Shown here: positions 7,599-17,400 of the stretch, piece after piece
Numbering within the stretch: position 1 is the stretch's first letter
Layout of the letters: every line of letters starts with the position of its first letter
Source of the DNA: M3007 sp032115775
GTDB lineage: Bacteria > Bacteroidota > Bacteroidia > Chitinophagales > Saprospiraceae
Assembly (NCBI GenBank): GCA_032115775.1
Contig: JAUMBL010000120.1
Coordinates: 1 to 32,732, forward strand
Length of the DNA stretch: 32,732 nt
Direction: 5' to 3'
The notes under the pieces: generated by a model
Database searches by the model: none
Told to the model about the DNA's origin: nothing
The model's input: only the letters and a program-made list of their open reading frames with translations
Position numbers and translations under genes: made by a program

Positions 7599-7645
7599 CC
7601 GCAAAAAAAGCCGCTTCGCCCCCGCGAGGCGGCTTTTTTTTGCGG
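7599..7645 (+). terminator. Strong bidirectional intrinsic terminator
   Basis: The arms CCGCAAAAAAAGCCGC and GCGGCTTTTTTTTGCGG, joined by TCGC/GCGA around a CCCC loop, make a long GC-rich stem with A and T tracts on both sides. It ends the macro-domain transcript 18 bases after its stop and separates it from the sigma-factor cluster. Confidence 0.8.
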
Positions 7646-7766
7646 CGCGTACAACCTTTTGCTGTGCGCGCCGCTTCTTTATGTTGTATCCAAAACTGCA
7701 GAATCCGGAAAAATGACGATACCAATATTATTTATCCTGTAAAACGCCTCCTACGCACCCGCATTC

Positions 7767-8297
7767 ATGACGGAAAGTCAACTCCTGGACGCCTGCCGGC
7801 AGCAAAATCGAAACGCACAGAAAACGCTCTACGACCGCTACGCAAAGGCAATGTATTCAACGGCTTATCGCATACTGGGCGATTTTGACTTGGCGGCGGA
7901 AGCAACGCAAGACGGTTTTTTGCAGGTGTTTCGCCACATCGAGCAGTTCGAACAGCGCAGTACCCTCGGCGCCTGGATTAAAACAATCGTGATCCGGGCG
8001 GCCATCTCTACCCTGCGCCGACAAAAAATGGCGTTTGAACCGCTGCAGGAATGGCGCTATACAGAACAACCCGATCCGGAACCGGCCGTACTGGAAGCGG
8101 AATACCTGGAAAAGGCAATCCTCCAACTGCCCAGCGGTTGCCGCGCCGTTTTCTTGCTGGCAGAAGTTGAGGGCTACGCCCATAAAGAAATCGCAGCCCT
8201 GCTGCAGATCTCGGAGGGCACGTCCAAATCGCAACTGTGGCAGGCTAAAAAACGCCTGCGGGAACTACTCCGAAACCCCGCGCATAAATTGGTCTGA
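7767..8297 (+). CDS. ECF RNA polymerase sigma factor
   Basis: The 176-residue protein has the two-domain layout of ECF sigma factors. Region 2 (about 8-80) includes ALYDRYAKAMYSTAYRIL-like helices, then DGFLQVFRHI and STLGAWIKTIVIRAA, which recognise the -10 element. Region 4 (about 110-170) includes LPSGCRAVFLLAEVEGYAH, KEIAALLQISEGTSKSQLW and AKKRLRELL, a helix-turn-helix for the -35 element. Eight bases separate its stop from the next gene, which has the features of a membrane anti-sigma factor. Sigma, anti-sigma-like, DUF4097-like and outer-membrane genes all follow on one strand, so this sigma probably drives its own cluster in response to an envelope signal (inference). Confidence 0.9.
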   Translation: MTESQLLDACRQQNRNAQKTLYDRYAKAMYSTAYRILGDFDLAAEATQDGFLQVFRHIEQFEQRSTLGAWIKTIVIRAAISTLRRQKMAFEPLQEWRYTEQPDPEPAVLEAEYLEKAILQLPSGCRAVFLLAEVEGYAHKEIAALLQISEGTSKSQLWQAKKRLRELLRNPAHKLV

Positions 8298-8305
8298 AAA
8301 ACGCT

Positions 8306-8926
8306 ATGAAGAAAAAACAGGAAACGCTGCCGCAAGACGCGCTACGCCGGCTGCCCGAACACGATCCGCCGACAGCAATCTGGCTGCAAATAGAAAAAAA
8401 ACTGGATTCCGCTCCGCCGGCGCCAAACGCCCAATCCCGACTACCGGAATACGACCCGCCAGCTGATCTGTGGCCGCGGATCGCAGCGGCGCTGGATCAG
8501 CCTGCGCGCGGGTTCAGTCGCCGCACGGGCCGCCGCGCCCTCCTCGCCGCCGCCGCCGTGGCCCTCCTGCTGGTAGCGCGTCGCGGATTTCGCGAACAGG
8601 CCGACCCGGCTATCTGCTACAGCCAAGAAATCCTGTACGACACACGCGCGCTTTCCACCGCCTACCAAGCCGACGAAACACGCCATCTGCTCGATACGCT
8701 CTGCCGAAAACGCCCCAAACGCTGCCGGCAACCCGATTTCCTTCAAATGAAAGCGGAACTGGAGGAACTGTTGGCCGCACAATCGGCGCTCTCCGAAGCA
8801 ATGGGCGCGTATAATACAGATCCCGGCCTGCACACGGAACTGGCGAAGATTGAGCGCGCCCGGGAAGAAACGATCCATAAAATGATTGCGGATTACGGAT
8901 TGGAAAATAGGGATTTTTCCGATTAG
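8306..8926 (+). CDS. Anti-sigma factor-like membrane protein
   Basis: This 206-residue protein sits 8 bases behind the ECF sigma gene. Its cytoplasmic N-terminus holds the same 19-residue motif twice with exact 30-residue spacing: LPEHDPPTAIWLQIEKKLD (16-34) and LPEYDPPADLWPRIAAALD (46-64). A basic stretch and a short hydrophobic segment (about 78-91) follow, then a periplasmic tail of about 110 residues rich in charged helices. I know the motif from Bacteroidota proteins encoded next to ECF sigma factors, where it probably contacts the sigma factor. No zinc-binding HxxxCxxC (ZAS) motif is present. Function is assigned from position and layout, not from a strong family match. Confidence 0.6.
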   Translation: MKKKQETLPQDALRRLPEHDPPTAIWLQIEKKLDSAPPAPNAQSRLPEYDPPADLWPRIAAALDQPARGFSRRTGRRALLAAAAVALLLVARRGFREQADPAICYSQEILYDTRALSTAYQADETRHLLDTLCRKRPKRCRQPDFLQMKAELEELLAAQSALSEAMGAYNTDPGLHTELAKIERAREETIHKMIADYGLENRDFSD

Positions 8927-9047
8927 CGCGGCAGTTAATCAGCCGAATTGTTGCCATTAAAAAACCAAAAACCGACTCCCAAACCCCGGTTATTGCCTTC
9001 GTCTGATCATCCGCACACGGCGCTTTCAACTACTACCATCCGCAACC

Positions 9048-9920
9048 ATGAAATATTTTCTCCTGCTATTCCTGCTGCCATGCGCCTTGCCCGCACAAAC
9101 CGTCCTGCAGGTCGTGACCAAAAACATCCGAAAGACGATACCCTGCAAGCCCGGCGCCACCCTGCTGATCCACGCCGAAAAAGCGGAAATCGAGGTGCTG
9201 CCGGGCGCCGGCTCGACCGTTACGGTAGAGGCCGAACTGAGCGCGCGCCATCCGGTGCTGGACAGCGCGCGAACCGACCTGGAGGCCTGGAAACTTGTGG
9301 TGGACGCCTCCGGCGGCAAAATTACCGTGCGCGCCTATATCGGCGTGGACGCCAAATCACCCCTGCCGGTCTCCGGCCTGAAAGCCAAACTGCGGATCAC
9401 GGCGCCGGCCGACTGCCCGGTGCGGCTCAGCAATTCGTTCGGCAAGGCGTATCTGGAAAAACGCAAGGGGCCGGTCGTGCTACAAGGTGAATTTTGCGCT
9501 TTCCAGTTGGAGGAACTGGACGGCAAAGTAGAACTGGAAAGCCGGTACGGCAAAGTGGAAGGCCGGCAACTGTCCGGGCCCGTCTCGATGCAGGTTAAAC
9601 GCGCGGATATCGAACTGTCCGGGCTTGCAAATTCCTGCTCCGTCAAAAGCGAATACGGACAGGTAGCACTGGAAACCAGCCGTTTCACGGGCGCGGTGAC
9701 GATGCAGGGAGAAAAATCGGATATCCGAATTACAACAACCGACCCGGCCGCGCACAATTTTGAGGTAAAAACCACCAACGGCGCGTTAAATCTGCGCCAT
9801 CCGCTGCCGTTCACCGTTTCGAAACCCGATAAAACTACCCGGCAAGCGCTGCTCCAACGCGACCAATCGCTGCCCTTGGTAAAAATCATCGCCAATTCCG
9901 GATCGGTGGATATTCAGTAG
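9048..9920 (+). CDS. Secreted DUF4097-like beta-helix protein
   Basis: The 290-residue protein has a short signal peptide (1 to about 17, ending ALPAQ). The rest alternates short strands with a repeating pattern: AEIEVLPGAGSTVTVEAEL, LSNSFGKAYLEKRKG, VELESRYGKVEGRQLSG, CSVKSEYGQVALETSRFTG and MQGEKSDIRI. Repeats with SxYGxV rungs of this kind are typical of DUF4097/DUF2807 putative adhesins. In Bacteroidota these are often encoded beside sigma/anti-sigma pairs. It is probably periplasmic or surface attached; no catalytic residues are recognisable. A 121-base gap separates it from the anti-sigma-like gene, so it may be in the same operon or carry its own promoter. Confidence 0.62.
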   Translation: MKYFLLLFLLPCALPAQTVLQVVTKNIRKTIPCKPGATLLIHAEKAEIEVLPGAGSTVTVEAELSARHPVLDSARTDLEAWKLVVDASGGKITVRAYIGVDAKSPLPVSGLKAKLRITAPADCPVRLSNSFGKAYLEKRKGPVVLQGEFCAFQLEELDGKVELESRYGKVEGRQLSGPVSMQVKRADIELSGLANSCSVKSEYGQVALETSRFTGAVTMQGEKSDIRITTTDPAAHNFEVKTTNGALNLRHPLPFTVSKPDKTTRQALLQRDQSLPLVKIIANSGSVDIQ

Positions 9921-10019
9921 CGCAGATTGCCCGCGGATTACAGATACGGACTTGCCTGCAACGGATCAAAACCGCTTTTTACAATACAAAATCAGCCACA
10001 CTTTCATTACACATTTACT

Positions 10020-11321
10020 ATGAAAAAATTTGCCCTCGCCTGCTGCCTACTGTACCTCGGCGTGCTTGCGCACGGACAGGACACCGCCTATATCGTCACC
10101 TCGCAAATCCGCGATCAATGGACGTCCACGGCACTTGTGGATGCGCGCAGCAAGCTGTTCCGGTTGCAGGAGCCTGTCCGCGGGATGCTGAAGATCAATT
10201 TGATCACGCAAATTGGCGTTGGATCGGTTGACCGAAACGGGCAGTTGGGCCCAGCCGCTACGGATCGCGGGATCAATCTGGATTTGGGTGCGGAGCGGAA
10301 ACTATCGCCGGCCTTTTCCGTGGACGCGGGGATGCGGCTGCAACTCCTGGCGCCGGGTCATTCGGAGTCCTACCGTTGGTTTCGGTATTTGCAAACCCGG
10401 CTGGAGCCGCGCTGGTACTACGGTATGCGGCGGCATATCCGGGAGGGCTTGCAGGCAGACAACCTGTCGGGCAACTACCTCGGCCTGGAGTTGTCGAGCG
10501 CCTTTTCCCGCGACCTGACGGAGTATCAGTTCGGGATGGCGCTGAATTACGGCATTCAGCGGCGTCTGTTTGGGTGGGGATATTTTGATTTGGGGTACGG
10601 ACTGGGGATTGTTCGGTCGCCTCAGAGCGTATTTTCCCGGGGCGGCAACGTGTTGTTCACGCGGCCGCGCGTGCGCCTGGGACTCGTTCGCACCCCGCCC
10701 CGACCCGGCGCCGCGCCCGACGAATACTGCGAGGCCCTGCGCTGCTTCCGCGAAGAGCGCAGTATGTGGAAAGCCGATTTGCTGAATCTATTTGATTTGT
10801 ATGCGGATAGCCGCAGCCAGACCCTGGCAATCCGACCCTACTTGGCATACGAGCGCAAAATCGGCGTCTCGCCCTTTTCCGTAAATACCGAATTATTCGG
10901 ACAGTCGGACTGGGGGCGTTATGCGTTTGGGGAAACGTACCAGTACCGTTCGGCATCGGTTGGTTTGCAGTTGCAGCCGCGCTGGTATTTTAATTTGAAG
11001 CGTCGGATCGCGCTGGGGCGTTCCGGCAACAACCTGTCCGGCATGTATCTCGGCGTGCAAGTCGGCGGAACCCTCACCCAATCTGAGATAACGCCGGTAT
11101 GGCAAACCGTCGAGCGCCGGCGCGCCGCCTTTCTGGGCGCCGCCCACGTATTCGGCGTGCAGTATCGTTTTTTGCGCAGCGGTTTTGCCGACCTGCAATT
11201 CAAACTCGGCTATGGCGCCACCCGTTATACCGACACGCTGATAACCGGAGATGTGGTGCGCGGGCGCAACCCGGGCGAATTGTTTACGGGGCTGGAGCTC
11301 CGGGTTGGGCGAACGCTGTAG
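10020..11321 (+). CDS. Outer-membrane beta-barrel-like protein with internal duplication
   Basis: The 433-residue product starts with a signal peptide (MKKFALACCLLYLGVLAHGQ). It then alternates aromatic and charged residues in a way typical of beta-barrel strands. Two halves are related: LEPRWYYGMRRHIREG followed by NLSGNYLGLELSS (about 127-159) recurs as LQPRWYFNLKRRIALG followed by NLSGMYLGVQVGG (about 317-349). A linker between them contains two Cys in a CEALRCF segment. I do not recognise a named family; the role may be porin-like or structural. The ATG at 10020 is chosen over the longer frame starting at 9927 because only the inner start gives a signal peptide. It is the last gene of the presumed sigma-factor cluster. 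Confidence 0.6.
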   Translation: MKKFALACCLLYLGVLAHGQDTAYIVTSQIRDQWTSTALVDARSKLFRLQEPVRGMLKINLITQIGVGSVDRNGQLGPAATDRGINLDLGAERKLSPAFSVDAGMRLQLLAPGHSESYRWFRYLQTRLEPRWYYGMRRHIREGLQADNLSGNYLGLELSSAFSRDLTEYQFGMALNYGIQRRLFGWGYFDLGYGLGIVRSPQSVFSRGGNVLFTRPRVRLGLVRTPPRPGAAPDEYCEALRCFREERSMWKADLLNLFDLYADSRSQTLAIRPYLAYERKIGVSPFSVNTELFGQSDWGRYAFGETYQYRSASVGLQLQPRWYFNLKRRIALGRSGNNLSGMYLGVQVGGTLTQSEITPVWQTVERRRAAFLGAAHVFGVQYRFLRSGFADLQFKLGYGATRYTDTLITGDVVRGRNPGELFTGLELRVGRTL

Positions 11322-11367
11322 GTGCGGAATCGGGGATTGGCGTGTATGGGATATTGGAGATAATGGC

Positions 11368-11375
11368 TATTTTTG
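11368..11375 (+). promoter_or_regulatory. Bacteroidetes-type -7 box for the giant repeat gene
   Basis: TATTTTTG matches TAnnTTTG exactly, 43 bases before the start at 11418. No good -33 box is visible at the expected spacing. Confidence 0.35.
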
Positions 11376-11417
11376 TGGTGAAATTCGCAATTTTTATTCC
11401 TTACGCGCAATAATTCA

Positions 11418-14400
11418 ATGCCGATGCGTCTGACTGGACTACACGCAGCCTATTTTTCTTTAATTTTTCTGCTTTTTTTATTCCAAATTCCTGCTTTGAG
11501 GGCGCAATGCCCGCGCGTAGAGGCGGTGATGATAGACGCCTGCGGCACGGAGCAGTTGAATGAATTTATCATTATTCATTCCGGGGCGGGGTTTAACACC
11601 GATGATCTGCAGTTTAGTTTTGATGCTAGTAATAATATCATGGGGCAGCCCAACAATGATATTAATATAGATTTAAACAACGACCCGGCAGATCCCACGC
11701 CTTGCGGCTTGCAGCCGGGAAATCCCGCTGCGTTTTCCGGTTGCTCCAACATCACCGCCATCGGTCCGGGCTTTGATGTGCCGGCGAATTCGATCGTGGT
11801 ATTACAAACCAGCGCCAATGCAACGGCCAATTCCTACGCTTTTACCACGCTTTGCGGCGCCGGGCAATGCGTTTTTGTAATTGCCAGCAGCTGTGCCCGG
11901 ACGGCCGGCGGTTTTTCAAACGGCGGCGGGGGCGGCCAGCGCACCTCGATTTTTCAAATAAACGGCGGTTGTACCCAAACGATTGTGTACGACCGCGCGC
12001 TGGTCACCGGCGGCAACGGCGCGTATTACCTGCCCCTGACCAATACCTACGGAAACGGCGGCTGCAGCGCGCCGCCCAGCTCGCCCGCGCCACCGGCGCC
12101 CAATATTGATCCGATCAGCAATGTGACGGCCTGCGGCGCTTATACGCTGCCGCCGATTACCGGACAAAATCTGACGCCGAATGCGGCGTATTTCACCGGC
12201 CCCAACCGCACCGGCACGCAATACGAACCGGGCGATTTGATTACTGCCACGGTCACGCTCTATGCCCACGATTTCAGCGCGGCCAATTGCGACGACCAGG
12301 AAAGCTTCACCGTGACGATCAATCCGCTGCCGACGGTGAATCAGCCCAACGAAGTGGAAGTCTGCGCCGGACAAACCGTGTCAGTTCCCTTTTCCGGTTC
12401 GCCGGGCGCCGGATTTACCTGGACGAATGACAATACGGCCATCGGCCTGGCCGCCTCCGGCAGCGGGAATATCAATTTTCCCAGTGCCAATGTCACGACC
12501 GTGCAGACTGCCAATATCACGGTGACGCCCACGCAAGGCCCTTGTACCGGCGATCCGGTCACGTTCTCGATTACCATTAACCCGCGGCCGACTGTCAATC
12601 CGCCTGGAAATCGCACCGTGTGCGCCGGGGAACAACTGGACGTGGCGTTCTCCGGGTCCGGGAATCCGACGTACAACTGGACAAACTCAAACACCACCAT
12701 CGGCCTGGACGCTTCCGGCAGCGGAGATATCAGCTTCACCGCCGCTTTGGTCGGAAACCCCACGACGGGAACGATTACCGTCAACGCTTCGGAAAACGGT
12801 TGTACCGGTCCGAATCAGAATTTCACCATCACCGTCAATCCCCTGCCGGTAGTAAACCCGCCGAACGACCTCACGGTCTGTGCCGGCGCACCGGTCAACG
12901 TGCCGATCAACGGGACGGCCGGCGCAACGTTTAACTGGCAAAACGACAACCCGGCGGTCGGCCTCGGCTCCGCCGGCAGCGGCTCGATTAGTTTTACAGC
13001 GGCGAACGTCAGCGTGCAGCAGGTGGCGACGATTACGATCGTGCCCCGGCGGAACAACTGCGACGGCGAGCCGGTCAGTTTCACCATTACCGTCAACCCG
13101 CGGCCAACGCTTGATAATCCGGGCGACCAAACGGTCTGCGGCGGTGAAAATGTTTTTATCCCGCTTTTTGGCGATAATAACCCGGGGTTTGACTGGATCA
13201 ATTCCAATCCTGCCATCGGCCTGCCGGCCTTCGGGAACGGCGATCTGGCATTTACCGCCGCAAACGTTTCCGTTAATACCATCGGCACGATCGTGGTGAC
13301 GCCGATCCTGGGCGCCTGCGTCGGCCCGGTTTCTTCTTTTACCATCACCGTAACCCCGGCGCCGACCGTCAACCAGCCCGCCAATGTACAGGTGTGCGGA
13401 GGCGCGCCGGTGAGCGTCAATTTCGGGGGTACGCCAGGTGCTGATTTTAACTGGACGAACAGCAATCCCGCCATCGGCCTTCCCGCCGTCGGAACCGGCA
13501 ATATCACTTTCACGGCCGGCAATCCGGCCGCCGTGCAAACAGCCACCCTCACCGTAACGCCCGTGCTGGGGAATTGTACCGGCGCGGCGCGTGTGTTTAC
13601 CCTGACCGTCAATCCGCGGCCGGTCAGCGCCATGCCCGACCAAGTGATCTGCTCCGGTGACAGTGCGCGTATTTTTCTGACGGGCATCCCGCAGACGGCC
13701 GTCTGGAACTGGATCAATTCGGATACGACCCTCGGGTTAGGTTCGTCCGGAACGGACAGCCTGATTTTTCGGGCGATTCAGGTTGCGGCGCCGGATACAG
13801 GCTTAGTCGTCGTGTCGCCGCAGTTGGGCGCCTGCGCCGGCGCGCCTGACACATTCCGGCTTATTATTGCTCCCTTGCCGGTGGTAGATCCTCCGGGTGA
13901 TCAGACTTTTTGCGCCGGAGACTCGGCGTTCATTGCGTTCAACGCCAGTCCAGGCGCCAGCCTCCAGTGGACAAATTCTAACACGGCCATCGGTCTGCCG
14001 GCCGCCGGCAGCGGAAATCTCCGTTTTTTGGCGGCGGGCGATTCCGCACTGATTCGGGTATCGCCCCTAATCGGTGCATGTGCGGGCGACACGGCGGAAT
14101 TTAAGATATTGGTGCTCCCGCCGCCGAGCGTCAACCAGCCGGCGCCCATTGATGCCTGCGACGGCACGTTGGTCGAGGCCGCGTTTAGCGGCAGTCCAGG
14201 TGCGACATTTACCTGGGTGAACAGCAATCCGAATATCGGGTTGCCAGCCGCCGGCAGCGGCGACCTCTCCTTTACGGCGCTTGCGCCCGATACCGTAACG
14301 ACGGCGCTGATCACCGTTACGCCCGCTTTGGGTGGGTGCACCGGGCCGGCACGCAGCTTTACCGTGACCGTTCGCCCACGCCCGTCGGTGAATCCGGTGT

Positions 14401-17400
14401 CCGATCTGGCGACCTGCGGGGGTGAATCCGTGCAGGTAGTTTGGAGTGGGACGCCCGGCGCGGTATTCAATTGGACAAACAACAACCCCAATATCGGCTT
14501 GCCGGCAGCCGGCAGCGGGAATATTGATTTTTTGGCGACCAACCTGCCGGATGTTGCCACTGTCGCCGTGACGCCCGAGTTAGGCGGCTGCATCGGCGCT
14601 GCGGATACCTTTAATATAGAGATTGTCAGTGCCCCCGTGATGAACCCTTTGGCAGATACCGCCGTGTGCCCGGGTGAAACCGTGGCGATTACCTTCAGCG
14701 GAACGCCGGGCGCGCAATACCGCTGGACGAATTCCAATCCGGCGATTGGATTGCCGGCTTCCGGATTCGGGTCGGTACAATTTACGGCTTCCGGCGCGGG
14801 TGCGCCGCAAGCCGCCGCGATTGCCGTGACGCCCGAGTTGGGCGCCTGTACCGGCGCCACGATCGTATTTGATTTGCTTGTCCATCCAGCGGTACAGGCA
14901 CAGATTACAGGTCCCGGCCTCCTGTGCGCCGGCGACACCGCGTTCCTGACTGCCTCGGGCGGCGTGAGTTACCTGTGGAATACCGGTACGAACACGCCCG
15001 GCATCGCGGTCGCGCCGGATACCACCACCCTGTACACCGTCACAGCGCGCAGCGCGGAAGGCTGTGCCGATGCAGACAGTTTCTTACTGGCCGTATTGCA
15101 GCCCAATCAGCAGACGATCTTCCGGAGCAGTTGCAATCCGGCGGATACGGGCCTAGTCATTGTCACGTTTAACAACCAATTCGGTTGCGATTCTGTAATT
15201 ACCACCATTACGGATTTGTTGCCCACCGACACCACCGCCCTGACTGATTTCACCTGCGATCCGACCCAGGCGGGGCTGTTTTTGCAAATCCTGACCAACC
15301 AGTTCGGTTGCGATTCCGTGTTGGTCATTACCCGCATCGCACTTCCTGCCGACACCACCCTGGTCTCGCGCACCAGCTGCGATCCGGGTGCGGCGGGCGT
15401 ATTTACCCAGTTGCTTGCCAACCAGTTCGGCTGCGATTCTTTGATAGTGACCACCGTTACCTTCGACCCCTTGGATATTGATACGACCTTGCTAAGCGCC
15501 TCTACCTGCGATCCGGCGCAAATTGGCGTATTTACCAGCATATTGAGCAACCAGTTCGGTTGCGATTCCATTGTCATCCGAACCGTTTCTCTGCTGCCCG
15601 CCGATACCGTATCGGTGAGCGGCGCGACCTGCGATCCGGCTCAGGCGGGGGTATTTACCAGCGTGTTGAGCAACCAGTTCGGTTGCGATTCCGTGGTCAT
15701 TCGAACCGTCGCCTTGCTGCCTCGGGATACCGTGTCGGCGAGCGGTTCAACTTGCGATCCCGCCCAGGCGGGGGTATTTACCAGCGTATTGAGCAATCAG
15801 TTCGGTTGCGATTCCGTGGTCATTCGAACCGTCGTCCTGCTGCCCCGCGACACCGTGTTGGTGAGCGGCGCGAGTTGCGATCCGACCCAGGCAGGCGTAT
15901 TTACCCTCGTATTGAGCAACCAGTTTGGATGCGATTCCGTGGTCATTCGAACCGTAGCCTTGCTGCCCCGGGATACCGTGTTGGTGGGCGGTTCAACTTG
16001 CGATCCCGCCCAGGCCGGCGTGTTTACCAGCGTATTGAGCAACCAGTTCGGTTGCGATTCCGTGGTGATTCGAACCGTCGCCTTGCTGCCGGCGGACACC
16101 GTGACCATCAACGGCGTCACCTGCGATCCGGCAAGCGTGGGTACTTTCACCACGGTATTGACCAACCAGCAGGGTTGCGATTCCGTGGTCATTACCCAGG
16201 TACTGCTTTTCCCTTCGGACACTACCCTGCTTAGCGGCGCCACCTGCAATCCGGCGCAGGCGGGCGTATTCATCCAAAGATATTTCAACAGTTTCGGTTG
16301 CGATTCCGTGGTGATCACCACCGTGTCGCTCCTGCCCTCCGATACGGTGGCGATCAGCGGCACGACTTGCGATCCGGCGCAGGCCGGCGTATTCGTAGAG
16401 GCCTTCACCAACAGTGCGGGCTGTGATTCTCTGATTATCACGACTATTTCATTCGATCCCGCGCTTTGCGCCTTAATCGTTGCAGCCCAGGGTGCGCCGG
16501 CCGATTGCGCCGGCAGTGCGACCGGCTCGATCCGTTTATCCGCGCAAAACGGCCAGCCGCCCTATCAATACGTGTGGTCGGGCGGCGGCAGCAGCGGCAG
16601 CGGACAAATACCGGCGGCGGGCGCTCCGGTGGTGGTATCGGGACTGTCGGCCGGCGCGTATTCCGTGACCGTGACCGATGCGAGCGGTTTATTGGACACC
16701 GTTCTTTCCGTACAAATCCTCCAACCGCCCGCGCTCAGCCTGACCGTTGCGGCGCCGACGCCCTACGGCGGTTTTGCTGTTCGGTGTTTCGACAGCGCCG
16801 ACGGCACGGCGCAGGCTCAAGCGACGGGCGGCGTGCCCGGATATCAATTTGCGTGGAGCAGCGGCGCGAGCGGCAGCCAGGCGAGCGGTCTGGCCGCCGG
16901 CGCTTACCAGCTGACCGTTACCGATCAAAATGGGTGCACGGCGGCGGCTACGGTTTTACTGGCGAGCCCGAGCCCGCTTCGCCTCGCGCTCAGTTCCGGG
17001 CTGACCGATTGCGGCGACACCCTGGCAGATCTCACGGCGACGGCTTCCGGCGGCGTCGGCGGTTTTGAACTCCGCATTGACGGCAGTTTGATCGGCGGGT
17101 TGACGGCGGCTTTAGACGCCGGGGTGCACAACATCGAGTTGCGTGACGCCAACGACTGCCTGTTTGATACCAGCCTGACGATCGTCCTGCCGCCCGTACC
17201 CCAGTTGCGGCTGCCGGCCGACACCATCGTCCAGTCGGGCGCCGACCTTGTGATCCGCGCCCAGACCAACTTGTCCGTATGGGACACCCTGTTTTGGTCG
17301 CCCCTGCCAGACCCTGCCTGTCCGAACTGCCTGCAGCAGGCATGGCGCCCGCAGGCGACGGCGGTGTACGTGGCGACCATTGTGGATACTTTCGGATGCC

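Noticed and set aside
12687..14938. Antisense open frames of 300-345 codons in the giant adhesin
   Set aside because: Same cause: repeated sense domains leave the reverse strand open. No start context or family pattern is seen.
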